DNA from: a virus
IMG/VR virus record: IMGVR_UViG_3300037460_000291
Coordinates: 1-33,203 of that record
Strand: one strand, 5' to 3'
DNA length: 33,203 bases
The position numbers and the translations under genes were made by a program. Of this stretch, positions 7,230-13,992 are shown piece after piece (position 1 is the stretch's first letter; every line of letters begins with the position of its first letter). The notes under the pieces are model-generated. The model did no database searches. It worked only from the letters and a program-made list of their open reading frames with translations, and had not been told where the DNA came from.

Positions 7230-7628
7230 TTAAATATAATCACTGTGGTTTAGCTGAGTGCTTTTAATAAGTGCCTCGTGCCCATAGTAACCATTGTGTT
7301 TATTATATGCCACAAATTGCAACACCCCTTTGCTGGTTTTTAAGTTAACGAACATTATCCCTCCCTCAAAATACTCTGAGTTAGGGTCAAGTTCTTCTTT
7401 CTTCATTATAGCTTCACTTAGTCCTGCGTCCGTTAATTCTATGCCATGTAAGGTAGCCCCGACATAAAACTCAGGCTTTTCATTACACCAAAAATACCCC
7501 CAACTTTCGCAACAGCTTTGACCATTATCTATAGCCAATATTATTTCCTGTTCTGTAGTTATTATCTTATAACCCTCTCGGTTATTCTTCTCATGCTCTG
7601 TTATTGCTATTATCTTTTCTTTCTTCAT
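7230..7628 (-). CDS. DUF7448-like phage protein
   Basis: 132 residues. The segment IILAIDNGQSCCESWGYFWC followed by FYVGATLHGIELTDAGLSEA recalls the DUF7448-type phage proteins, in which a 'DNGxxCCE' start precedes a conserved 'GA.L..IE..D' strand. The recognition is from memory of the pattern and is tentative; no biochemical function is known to me. The second half is beta-rich (GGIMFVNLKTSKGVLQFVAY) and ends with a GYYGHEA segment. Confidence 0.55.
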   Translation of the reverse strand: MKKEKIIAITEHEKNNREGYKIITTEQEIILAIDNGQSCCESWGYFWCNEKPEFYVGATLHGIELTDAGLSEAIMKKEELDPNSEYFEGGIMFVNLKTSKGVLQFVAYNKHNGYYGHEALIKSTQLNHSDYI

Positions 7629-7668
7629 CTTGCTCTCCTATAGCACTCGTGCAGAGTGCGGTTAGTTG

Positions 7669-7884
7669 TTAAATATGCTTTGATCCCTGACCACAATAAG
7701 GGCTAACAATGCTAAGAATCTTAAACCGAATATTAGAGTTATCTGAATGATAATCAGCAAACAAAAACCTATACTTATTAACCAAATGAGTAGAAAATAA
7801 TAAGACTCCCGTGTGGCTTTCCTTTGTTCTCTCTACAAAATATCTAATTTCATCTTTTGTAATTTCATGTTTATATCTACCCAT
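7669..7884 (-). CDS. Hypothetical 71-residue protein
   Basis: Start chosen at the ATG at 7884, which has GGGGAGGAG a few bases upstream. An in-frame GTG at 7902 lies within that site. The product is basic and aromatic (KYRFLFADYHSDNSNIRFKI) with no clear motif. It overlaps the end of the upstream membrane protein gene by 8 bp. Confidence 0.55.
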   Translation of the reverse strand: MGRYKHEITKDEIRYFVERTKESHTGVLLFSTHLVNKYRFLFADYHSDNSNIRFKILSIVSPYCGQGSKHI

Positions 7885-8182
7885 TATGACACTCCTCCCC
7901 ACACCTATCCCACGCCTCTGGTATCTCCTCTTCGCGATACATTCGCCTACCTTCTATGAGCCTTATCTCTTCTCGCTTATTAGAGTTAGCCTCGATCCGT
8001 AACATTGCTATAATCTCAAGGGCTGCTTCTATCCTCCCCTCGTTCTCCTCCTGACGATGCTGGAGGGCGGTGAGGTGTTCTCTGTTTTCTAAAATGTTAC
8101 GCGTCACCTGTGCGGAGAAAGCAAGCACCATAACAAGCATCATTAAATACATAATACAATCTGCTATATCTCTACCCTTCAT
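7877..8182 (-). CDS. Membrane-anchored coiled-coil protein
   Basis: 101 residues. A hydrophobic segment at residues 8-26 (DCIMYLMMLVMVLAFSAQV) is followed by a long charged helix to about residue 85, so one membrane anchor plus a coiled coil. This architecture occurs in phage spanins and Rz-like proteins, but also in many unrelated proteins, and its position in the early region argues against a lysis role. AGGAGATGACACT precedes the ATG. Confidence 0.55.
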   Translation of the reverse strand: MKGRDIADCIMYLMMLVMVLAFSAQVTRNILENREHLTALQHRQEENEGRIEAALEIIAMLRIEANSNKREEIRLIEGRRMYREEEIPEAWDRCGEECHNG

Positions 8183-8625
8183 AGTGTCATCTCCTTAAAT
8201 AAATTATCGACCCGACTCTTTATTAGTTCTCCACCGTCAATAAGCCTATGGTATTTCATATGACACGGCTTACACAGCCAAACTATTTCCAATGGTTTAT
8301 TATAGTTGTTATGGTGTGCTTCCGTCTTTGTTTTGGTGTCGCAGGCTTCACATTTATCTAATGCCACCATTCGCCCGGCACGAACCTCAGACCTAATAAT
8401 GTTTTGTGCTTGCCTTTTAATAGGATCACGATTTATGGGGGCGCGTCTTGCTCTGGTTGCTTTATTAAATGCAATTATTTTTTCTGGGTTATTAATCCTG
8501 TAATTTTTATAATATACCCTATGGCAAGCCTTGCAGGATGGTTTATATCCACCCCTACACTTTTTATGCTTATAAAACTCTGTAATGTCTTTTGTTGTTT
8601 TGCATTGCGTACAAGTCCTTTCCAT
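8179..8625 (-). CDS. HNH endonuclease with N-terminal zinc ribbon, cassette B
   Basis: 148 residues from the ATG at 8625, two bases after the HTH gene's TGA. An N-terminal zinc ribbon (CTQCKT... CKAC) and a basic linker precede the HNH core: CEACDTKTKTEAHHNNY, then IVWLCKPCHMKYH. Cysteines and histidines of the core would hold a structural zinc, and the HH and final H are active-site candidates. The frameshifted HNH at 12871-13406 has the same layout and clear similarity in the core. The nuclease of cassette A is of a different HNH type. Confidence 0.85.
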   Translation of the reverse strand: MERTCTQCKTTKDITEFYKHKKCRGGYKPSCKACHRVYYKNYRINNPEKIIAFNKATRARRAPINRDPIKRQAQNIIRSEVRAGRMVALDKCEACDTKTKTEAHHNNYNKPLEIVWLCKPCHMKYHRLIDGGELIKSRVDNLFKEMTL

Positions 8626-8626
8626 A

Positions 8627-8794
8627 TCACCCCTCGCTTTTATCAACAAACCTCTCAACCTCAGACGGCTTTATCCGCCATTGGCTGCCTAACTTAGAAG
8701 CCTTAAGATTGCCTTGTTTAATATATCTAGTAACTGTTTTCGTGCTTACGTTTAATAATTCAGCCGCTTCTTTCAATGTGTATAGTTTGTCCAT
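8627..8794 (-). CDS. Excisionase-family HTH protein, cassette B
   Basis: 55 residues. YTLKEAAELLNVSTKTVTRY is the HTH and LKASKLGSQWRIKPSEVERF the wing. It shares the frame-by-frame pattern of the cassette A protein (TVK/TVT, LKAS.LG..WRIK, VE.FVD). The start is the ATG at 8794 behind AGGGG, with a promoter immediately upstream. It should bind DNA. With no integrase in view, autoregulation or a role with the adjacent HNH enzyme is as likely as excision. Confidence 0.85.
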   Translation of the reverse strand: MDKLYTLKEAAELLNVSTKTVTRYIKQGNLKASKLGSQWRIKPSEVERFVDKSEG

Positions 8795-8815
8795 TACTTT
8801 CCCCTGTTATCTATT

Positions 8816-8844
8816 GTTGTACTGTGTTGTCTTGTGAAAGTCAA
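8816..8844 (-). promoter_or_regulatory. Sigma70-like promoter of cassette B
   Basis: On the minus strand TTGACT (8839-8844) and TACAAC (8816-8821) are 17 bp apart. The leader after it (ending AGGGGAAAGTA before the ATG) closely resembles that of cassette A (AGGGGTAAGTA). It would drive the HTH-HNH pair and the genes from 8182 down to about 4662. Confidence 0.65.
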
Positions 8845-8929
8845 GCATTTTTTAACATCCCCCTACTCGACCGCTACGCCGACCATAGCCATACGCCGCA
8901 GCCTTTCGGGGAAGGTGTTAGTTGATCTG

Positions 8930-9391
8930 CTAAAACGGTATATCATCTGAATTAGCTTCACCCAGATCAAGAGTCTTTTGTATCCAAACGTTCTGGATCG
9001 GTACATCTTTGCCATTCTTCTTGTACGTCTTGTTGACCACCTTGACCTCTAGCTGTGTATTTAACAGCGTGTGAAGAGACCCGGCAACGTCAGAGAACTT
9101 GCACTCTGCGAGCCCTGCTACAGACAGGTCAGTTTTAATGAAACCAAGTGACTTCTCGATGGTCTCTTTACTGTTGGTGTTGACTACATCATTCTTAAAT
9201 AGGAACCGCCCCTCATGTTCACCGCTCATTATCTTGAGCGCCCATGATAGCATAGGGCGTATTGGGTCTTTCTTGGTCTCGCCCAGACTGATCTTGTCAA
9301 TAAAAACCTGATAAGTTCCCTCCGGCACATCTTCAAAATTATTGCTTGCCTCTACATTGCCATACATCTCATCATAATCTTCAAAGCTCAT
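8930..9391 (-). CDS. DUF669-type single-stranded DNA-binding protein
   Basis: 153 residues. The opening MSFEDYDEMY...VPEGTYQVFI and a beta-rich body with a FLFKNDV segment match the DUF669 family of phage proteins, thought to be single-stranded DNA-binding proteins. The last residues (ANSDDIPF) form an acidic tip ending in Pro-Phe, like the C-terminal tip by which bacterial SSB recruits partners. It lies directly after a Sak4-like ATPase and a PD-(D/E)XK nuclease, a usual trio in phage recombination. GGAGG precedes the ATG, which overlaps the Sak4 stop (TAATG). Confidence 0.8.
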   Translation of the reverse strand: MSFEDYDEMYGNVEASNNFEDVPEGTYQVFIDKISLGETKKDPIRPMLSWALKIMSGEHEGRFLFKNDVVNTNSKETIEKSLGFIKTDLSVAGLAECKFSDVAGSLHTLLNTQLEVKVVNKTYKKNGKDVPIQNVWIQKTLDLGEANSDDIPF

Positions 9392-10083
9392 TATTTACTA
9401 CCTCCGTTTTTTGATGTTTCGTTAAATAAATCTTCAAGCAACATGCCGTCCTCAAAGAAATCAATCCTGCCTCCTGCAAAGTAATCATCACTATACAGGC
9501 TCCGTACTACCCTTATTTTCTCACCTTCGTGCGTTTCCACCCTTGCGTATAGCGCAACATCAACGAATGCCGTTATCGCCTCCTCTATGGAGCTAGAGAA
9601 GCAAAGAGTAATCCGGTCAAATGTGCCGGTGCGTGTCTTAACCTCTTTCTCTTTAGCGTGACCGACGAGCACGAGCCCGGTAGGTAGACCTGCAAGCTTA
9701 TTAAGTACCCTCATAAGCTCTAGTTTTACACGAGTATAGCCCCTACCATAATCAAGTTCTGACTCATGCTTCCACCCGTTTTGTTTGCAAATGTATCGAG
9801 CGCACAGCTGATACATACCGTCAAGGGTGTCCACTACGATTGTCTTAAAGCTATGTTTCCCCTCGGACATATCTTTAGCAACGTCAAGAAACTCCTCCCA
9901 CGTCTCTATAAGCGGGGTTGTGAATACTTCTAGGTTCTTTATGCCCGGCTCTGTTTGAATAAATAGAGCGTCTGGTATGCGTGAACACGCCTCGCTCTTC
10001 CCTATCTTTGGATCACCATAAATTAATATGGTATAATCAAAAGGATTTGTGCTCTTCTTCTGCTTCGCTGTTGGTAACGTCAT
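9391..10083 (-). CDS. Sak4-like RecA-fold ATPase (recombination/annealing)
   Basis: 230 residues. Walker A is at 23-31 (GDPKIGKSE) and Walker B near 80-88 (KTIVVDTLD), followed by the DYGRGYTRVK and GLVLVGHAKEKE segments seen in phage nucleotide-binding proteins of the Sak4 type. This is a small RecA/Rad51-core ATPase that, with a phage SSB, promotes strand annealing. AAGGAG lies before the ATG at 10083. The first 47 bp overlap the end of the nuclease gene in another frame, an unusually long overlap for this genome. Confidence 0.8.
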   Translation of the reverse strand: MTLPTAKQKKSTNPFDYTILIYGDPKIGKSEACSRIPDALFIQTEPGIKNLEVFTTPLIETWEEFLDVAKDMSEGKHSFKTIVVDTLDGMYQLCARYICKQNGWKHESELDYGRGYTRVKLELMRVLNKLAGLPTGLVLVGHAKEKEVKTRTGTFDRITLCFSSSIEEAITAFVDVALYARVETHEGEKIRVVRSLYSDDYFAGGRIDFFEDGMLLEDLFNETSKNGGSK

Positions 10084-11038
10084 TTTGTCTCTCCTTATAA
10101 TAGTTTTTAATAATCAGCGGATTATCGCTGCTGTTACATATCTTAAAAAAATCACACTCACCGAATCCGTAACACTGCCCTCGGCTCTTATAGAATGTCT
10201 TACACTTCCCGATATCCTGTGTCACGTCCCAGAGTTCTTGCTTCGCCTCTTCAAGCCTGCGACGATCGACAAGTATCTCTTCGCGGTGGAATACTGACGG
10301 GTCGGTAAGGTATCGTTGGGTTAACCGCCCCCCAAACTCTGCTAATGTCTCTGGTATTTTACGCTTAGCAGATGATTTGCCTGTTTTTGATTTGGCTATC
10401 AGAGCAGCAAGGCGGGTTTGATACTCTTGTTCGGTCTCTCCTTTACCCTGCGTAAGCGATACTTTTTGTATTGCATCGTGGATAATACCCTTAACCTTAA
10501 CACCATGTAGTTGCTCGTAAGCTATTACATATATAAGCTCTTGCAGGTTGTGACGTATCCTGTTTATATAGCTATCGTTTAGCTGTGCGGTGGTCTTATA
10601 TTCATGTAGCCAGATCCCGCCAGACTTATCATTTACTCTGTCAATGAACCCCCTTAATCTAAACTTGCGTGACTTCCTGCCGGTCATTGGATTGATTATC
10701 TCGCACTCAAACGGTAGCTCCGTATTAAGAATGTTAAACTTAAGGTCTTGCTCTGCATACTTCTTCACATAGCCCGACATCATGGCAAAGGCTAATGCGA
10801 AGTGATGAGCCTGCCTTGGGTTCTCGTTCCTGTCTGCATAGTTATCTTTAATAAGCTGACCGTATGGCTTGCCCTGATAAAACGCCTCCAGACACGCGTG
10901 GATCAACTTGCCAAAGGTTAGAGCGTCTGATACATATAACGGTTCTATCTTCGCGCCATATCTCCAATAGTAAGCCCTCTTGCACGTGCAAAACTTAGAC
11001 ATGCCTGAATAGCTTATGAGTGTTTTATCGCTCATCAC
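10037..11038 (-). CDS. PD-(D/E)XK exonuclease, Cas4/AddB-like, with putative Fe-S cluster
   Basis: 333 residues. Nuclease motifs: LIHACLEAFY (about 45-54), GFIDRVND (D133) and LHEYKTT (E146, K148), the order expected of the RecB-like PD-(D/E)XK fold. Cysteines at 17/19 (FCTCKRAYYWRY) and at 289, 295 and 301 (CYGFGECDFFKIC) match the four-cysteine Fe-S cluster of Cas4 and AddB, which ties the two ends of the domain together. Such enzymes resect double-stranded ends to make single strands for the Sak4/SSB pair encoded next. All key residues are present. Confidence 0.85.
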   Translation of the reverse strand: MMSDKTLISYSGMSKFCTCKRAYYWRYGAKIEPLYVSDALTFGKLIHACLEAFYQGKPYGQLIKDNYADRNENPRQAHHFALAFAMMSGYVKKYAEQDLKFNILNTELPFECEIINPMTGRKSRKFRLRGFIDRVNDKSGGIWLHEYKTTAQLNDSYINRIRHNLQELIYVIAYEQLHGVKVKGIIHDAIQKVSLTQGKGETEQEYQTRLAALIAKSKTGKSSAKRKIPETLAEFGGRLTQRYLTDPSVFHREEILVDRRRLEEAKQELWDVTQDIGKCKTFYKSRGQCYGFGECDFFKICNSSDNPLIIKNYYKERQNDVTNSEAEEEHKSF

Positions 11039-11058
11039 CTCTCCTTTTCCTCGTTATT

Positions 11059-11211
11059 TTATACTTCTTCTATCATGTAAAGATGGTCATCATCGTTTTT
11101 GTTTAAGAAGTCTTTTAGATCGACAAGCATTTTGTTGTCCCTCGCCCACCTTGTTAATATCTTTATTGGGTTGCTATATTTACCCGTGCTCTGTATGAGT
11201 CTATACTTCAT
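11059..11211 (-). CDS. Hypothetical 50-residue protein
   Basis: Start taken at the ATG at 11211, behind AGGAG and overlapping the upstream TGA as ATGA. The product begins MKYRLIQSTGKYSNPIKILT and ends acidic (NDDDHLYMIEEV). No family or motif is recognised. Confidence 0.5.
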   Translation of the reverse strand: MKYRLIQSTGKYSNPIKILTRWARDNKMLVDLKDFLNKNDDDHLYMIEEV

Positions 11212-11906
11212 AAGGAGGCTCCTTTGGGTAGCGCGGGGAAACACTTAAGTTTAGATATATCGGAGCAGTTAAAAACCGTAACGCCTCGTTCTTTAAGTAT
11301 TTCAGAACCATAATTAAAAGATTTTATCATGTGGATAAACCGCTTTTCGCCGACGCTGTCCTCTCTATCATAGCCCTCATGGAAGTGCGTCGCGCCATCA
11401 TGGTAGCACATATCAACTCCGAGCAGGAATATAGGATCAGCACCCATAACATACGCAAGGTTTAAAGCAAGGTACGCCGCGTTGCCACCATGAAACAACC
11501 CATCATCAAAGCTATCTGACAGTCCGAGTGCGCCGAGGTTCTTAGCGAACCTTACCTTGTTGCGGTACTTGTTCCATGAGTGCGTGAATATTTCACCATC
11601 AAACGACTCTACTTGATCCTCGTGCCAGTCGTAAAATTGGTCGTCCATGTAAACCATGTATTGAGCGTCTACGTATTCGATAGCGCGATTGCAAGCTATT
11701 ACAATCTTTCCGGTTAGAGTAGCAAAGTCAAAGCCCTTCAACGAAGCTCCGCCGCCAACAATATAAATAGCTTCTCCTTTATGTTTTTGATCTATCATCC
11801 CGCACTCTTCTTCCTCTTCTTCTTGATTTTCCCTGCACTGCGCACACAGTTCCCCTTCTACTAGCATGGGTGTGCCGCATTTCTGGCAGTAAGTGTGTTC
11901 GCTCAT
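11208..11906 (-). CDS. Zinc-ribbon + DUF115/Maf-like (MptE/sialyltransferase-like) protein
   Basis: 232 residues. Residues 7-24 form a zinc ribbon (C7, C10, C21, C24), followed by an acidic linker (about 29-36). From residue 45, EAIYIVGGGASLKGFDF resembles the nucleotide-binding start of DUF115/Maf proteins and CstII-like sialyltransferases. Later segments KIVIACNRAIEYV, LLGVDMCYHDGATHFHEGY and ILKERGVTVFNCS fit the same fold. Relatives transfer sugars such as pseudaminic acid, or act on pterins; phage copies have no settled substrate. Modification of a surface glycan or of phage DNA are both possible. The domain is full length. The N-terminal ribbon is an unusual addition. Confidence 0.65.
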   Translation of the reverse strand: MSEHTYCQKCGTPMLVEGELCAQCRENQEEEEEECGMIDQKHKGEAIYIVGGGASLKGFDFATLTGKIVIACNRAIEYVDAQYMVYMDDQFYDWHEDQVESFDGEIFTHSWNKYRNKVRFAKNLGALGLSDSFDDGLFHGGNAAYLALNLAYVMGADPIFLLGVDMCYHDGATHFHEGYDREDSVGEKRFIHMIKSFNYGSEILKERGVTVFNCSDISKLKCFPALPKGASL

Positions 11907-12178
11907 TTGACCTCCCTTGCCATTCCAAGCTCTATCTCTAGTCGTTCCATTCTATTATAAAGACCTGTTTGTGATATTACCATACCTATATCCATAGGGT
12001 GTTGCACCACCAAATCATCCCCTGACTTTATTATTTCTGCCAAGTCGGCAATCTCTTCTTTTATAAGCTCAACGCTCCTAACATCCTCTTTGTATACCGT
12101 GAGGTCTGGCTGGTCATACTTAACAATCAATGCCATCACTATAGCAAATATTATTATCATTATTACAAGTTCGATCAT
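11903..12178 (-). CDS. Membrane-anchored small protein
   Basis: 91 residues. Residues 2-20 are a strong hydrophobic segment (IELVIMIIIFAIVMALIV), followed by a charged helical region that ends in a second amphipathic helix (YNRMERLEIELGMAREVK). This is one membrane anchor with a cytoplasmic coiled-coil tail. The architecture is the same as at 7877-8182, without obvious sequence similarity. Its stop overlaps the start of the Maf-like gene. Confidence 0.55.
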   Translation of the reverse strand: MIELVIMIIIFAIVMALIVKYDQPDLTVYKEDVRSVELIKEEIADLAEIIKSGDDLVVQHPMDIGMVISQTGLYNRMERLEIELGMAREVK

Positions 12179-12180
12179 CT

Positions 12181-12408
12181 CTATCCCCTTGGCATTGCCG
12201 CCGCTCTAAATTCGTCTCGTGCATCGTCCATTATCTCTTTATAGCTAACGCCGTCATGGTGTCCGCTGCTGTTGCTCTTATCTTGTTTATTGTAGCAGGA
12301 TCGGCAGAATATATGAGCCTGACCGGTTCCGTTATATAGTATAAAGCCTGTCTTGCCGAGAATGACGACGGTGTTACAACCCTTGCCTCTACAATCTTTT
12401 TCTTTCAT
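12181..12408 (-). CDS. Small zinc-finger-like protein
   Basis: 75 residues with CRGKGC near the N-terminus and FCRSCYNK around residues 34-41, a possible four-cysteine zinc site, then a helical tail (MDDARDEFRAAAMPRG). The start overlaps the upstream gene by one base (TGATG-type). No family is recognised. Confidence 0.6.
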   Translation of the reverse strand: MKEKDCRGKGCNTVVILGKTGFILYNGTGQAHIFCRSCYNKQDKSNSSGHHDGVSYKEIMDDARDEFRAAAMPRG

Positions 12409-12629
12409 CAGCTTGTCCTCTCTTCGTTTTGGTGTACGCCCTTATCGATCTTTGTCGCTGTGCCCCAAATCTTCTTAGCATATGGCCTTGCTATTTTTAA
12501 ACTAGCATCATCGGTACACGCCTCTTGAGTTAGGTATATTTTCTTATCCTTCTTAGGGCAAAAGCTTACATGCTTTCCGTCCTCAACTCTCAGCTTTGGG
12601 TGGCGACAATCGCCGCAGGTTTCTTTCAT
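12408..12629 (-). CDS. Small Cys-rich protein
   Basis: 73 residues. CGDCRHPK at the start and FCPKKDKK plus an EACTDD segment give a CxxC...C...C arrangement suited to a zinc site. Basic overall. Its ATG overlaps the stop of the 57-residue gene upstream. No function is recognised. Confidence 0.6.
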   Translation of the reverse strand: MKETCGDCRHPKLRVEDGKHVSFCPKKDKKIYLTQEACTDDASLKIARPYAKKIWGTATKIDKGVHQNEERTS

Positions 12630-12799
12630 AATTTCCTAATCCTGACTCTTATTTTATCGTTACGTTTTTGCCCATAAGCTATTAACTTCCTAGCAAGTTT
12701 GTTCATGCGAAGAAATATTAAGACTCCGCTCGCAAAGCAATAAACGTCACTTATAAATAACTTTACATCAAGTATAAATATTTCTTTTTTCATTCTCAT
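12626..12799 (-). CDS. 57-residue basic protein with hydrophobic segment
   Basis: Begins MRMKKEIFILDVKLFISDVY and continues with a moderately hydrophobic stretch (CFASGVLIFLRM), then a strongly basic tail. It could be membrane-associated, but the hydrophobic part is short and interrupted. AAGGACGG precedes the ATG, and the stop overlaps the next start as ATGA, which supports translation. Confidence 0.5.
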   Translation of the reverse strand: MRMKKEIFILDVKLFISDVYCFASGVLIFLRMNKLARKLIAYGQKRNDKIRVRIRKL

Positions 12800-12870
12800 C
12801 ACCGTCCTTTTTTATTGAGGGCAGTGCCCGACGACCCTCGCCGAGCTACACTTTTTAAGGAGTTACATTA

Positions 12871-13406
12871 TTAAATAAACCCGCCCTCAAGCTTTATTTT
12901 AAATATTTGTTTTACCTTTTGTCTGATATCAACGGCCTTCTTTGCCCTTCCCCTATGATAATATCTGTGGCACGAGAGACATAACCACACCACAAGTAAT
13001 GGCAGAGAATAGTCATTATGGTGTTTTTCTAAAACGTTTCTTTGTTGCAACACTCGCACTTGGTTTGCTTTTTTATTAATCCAGACGCTTGAGCCCTGTG
13101 TGCTTTTAAGACAGCCCTATTTTTCTTTTTGCGCTGCTCGGCATTAGCTTTTCTTTTTAATTGCAGGCGTTTTTTTACGTGGGGCTGTTTTGTCCAGTCT
13201 GCTTGTCTTTTGCGGGCATCTGGATTGCTATAATATTTTTTATTATACTTACTTATCTTTTCTATGTTATCAATTCTATACTGTACATTTCTAGCGTTTT
13301 TACATTCCTTACATTCATACGCATGACCATCTTTTTCATTTCTAGATTTATGATATTCTTCTAGTGGTTTTATCTTATCACATGAATAGCATTTTTTTGT
13401 TTTCAT
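12871..13406 (-). pseudogene. Frameshifted HNH endonuclease with zinc ribbons
   Basis: The first frame (13406 to a TAG at 13029-13031) has an N-terminal zinc ribbon (CYSCDKIKPLEEYHK... CKECKN), a very basic linker, and ends at CECCNKETF. A second frame then carries the rest of the HNH core: EKHHNDYSLPLLVVWLCLSC, then HRYYH, ending at 12871. Compared with the intact enzyme at 8179-8625, the two pieces join as KET + VLEKHHNDY if one base is restored near 13032. This is a one-base deletion, a sequencing error, or (less likely, as no good slippery heptamer is visible) programmed frameshifting. There is no HTH gene in front of this copy. GGGAGAG precedes the ATG. Confidence 0.75.
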
Positions 13407-13470
13407 AATACTCTCCCGTTGCTACATTTTACCCTCTTAAACCCACCGAACGCGCCGGTAACATTAAGAG

Positions 13471-13494
13471 GATGAGCGACCGAAGCCGCTCATC
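13471..13494 (-). other. Hairpin with UUCG tetraloop between two leftward genes
   Basis: On the minus strand GATGAGCG and CGCTCATC pair over 8 bp, and the inner GC/GT adds two more pairs closing a TTCG loop, a very stable RNA tetraloop. It lies between the 52-residue coiled-coil gene and the frameshifted HNH gene. There is no T-run after it on either strand, so it is not a standard terminator; RNA stabilisation or processing is possible. Confidence 0.5.
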
Positions 13495-13519
13495 GGTGAT
13501 TGATAACAGTTTGCTTGCC

Positions 13520-13678
13520 TCACGCAAGCCCGATCATGCAATCTAATCTACGATAATAAACCCGCTCAACGTTTGTCGTTTGCCTGCTTTCATTTTGCCA
13601 CTCTTTAAGCTTAAGCCTCAACTCAAGTATTGTTTTTTCCAGTCCGAGTATTTTTATTTTTGCATTTTCTTCACACAT
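13520..13678 (-). CDS. 52-residue helical protein
   Basis: Begins MCEENAKIKILGLEKTILEL, an amphipathic helix, and continues with a basic helix and VERVYYRRLDCMIGLA. AAGGTGGTG lies before the ATG at 13678. It is probably a small coiled-coil dimer; no function is recognised. It is isolated between two non-coding stretches. Confidence 0.5.
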   Translation of the reverse strand: MCEENAKIKILGLEKTILELRLKLKEWQNESRQTTNVERVYYRRLDCMIGLA

Positions 13679-13992
13679 AATTTTCACCACCTTTTTGTTT
13701 TAACATCTACCCTCATAAGATCATCGTGCGTGTCGATAAGCTTATGAAAGGGAGCGGGCGTATAATCGCTTATGGTCACCCGCTCCTAACTCTACTCTGA
13801 CAAAAGTATTTATGAGATTTTAGGTTCTATTTCATATAGTCACCTCCAAGTTTTATTTGAGAGTAAAGCTGACTTGCCGATCTTCGGCTACTTCACCCAC
13901 CGTCTGCTATGCTCTCATTCATACTAAGTGCGTGTCTTAATATCAATGAGAGGGTCGAGGTACTTCCCCGACCGATCTCTTAGGAGGATGAA
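13679..13992 (-). other. Structured non-coding region
   Basis: 314 bases without a convincing gene on either strand. It holds several inverted repeats: CATAAG/CTTATG near 13714-13746; GGAGCGGG/CCCGCTCC (13751-13758 with 13779-13786); GCCGA/TCGGC near 13877-13889; CTCTCAT/ATGAGAG (13912-13918 with 13946-13952); and an 8-bp stem (13953-13960 with 13966-13973). It also holds the two-codon ORF at 13827-13835. As a transcript of the leftward operon, it would be an unusually folded stretch. Confidence 0.5.
13827..13847 (-). other. Perfect Shine-Dalgarno before a two-codon ORF (ATG AAA TAG)
   Basis: On the minus strand GGAGGTGA (13840-13847) is complementary to eight bases of the 16S rRNA anti-SD. 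The ATG (13835) follows at normal spacing, then AAA and TAG. If the TAG were read through, the frame would run only 17 more codons. The layout matches the lambda bar minigenes (ATG-ATA-stop), which drain peptidyl-tRNA. It could instead be the decayed start of a lost gene. Confidence 0.45.

Noticed and set aside
8866-8905. Terminator downstream of the DUF669 gene
   Set aside because: An imperfect stem (GCTGCG with CGTAGC, one mismatch further in) is followed by an A-rich, not T-rich, stretch on the minus strand.
13471-13494. Intrinsic terminator
   Set aside because: The stem is strong but no T-run follows on either strand.
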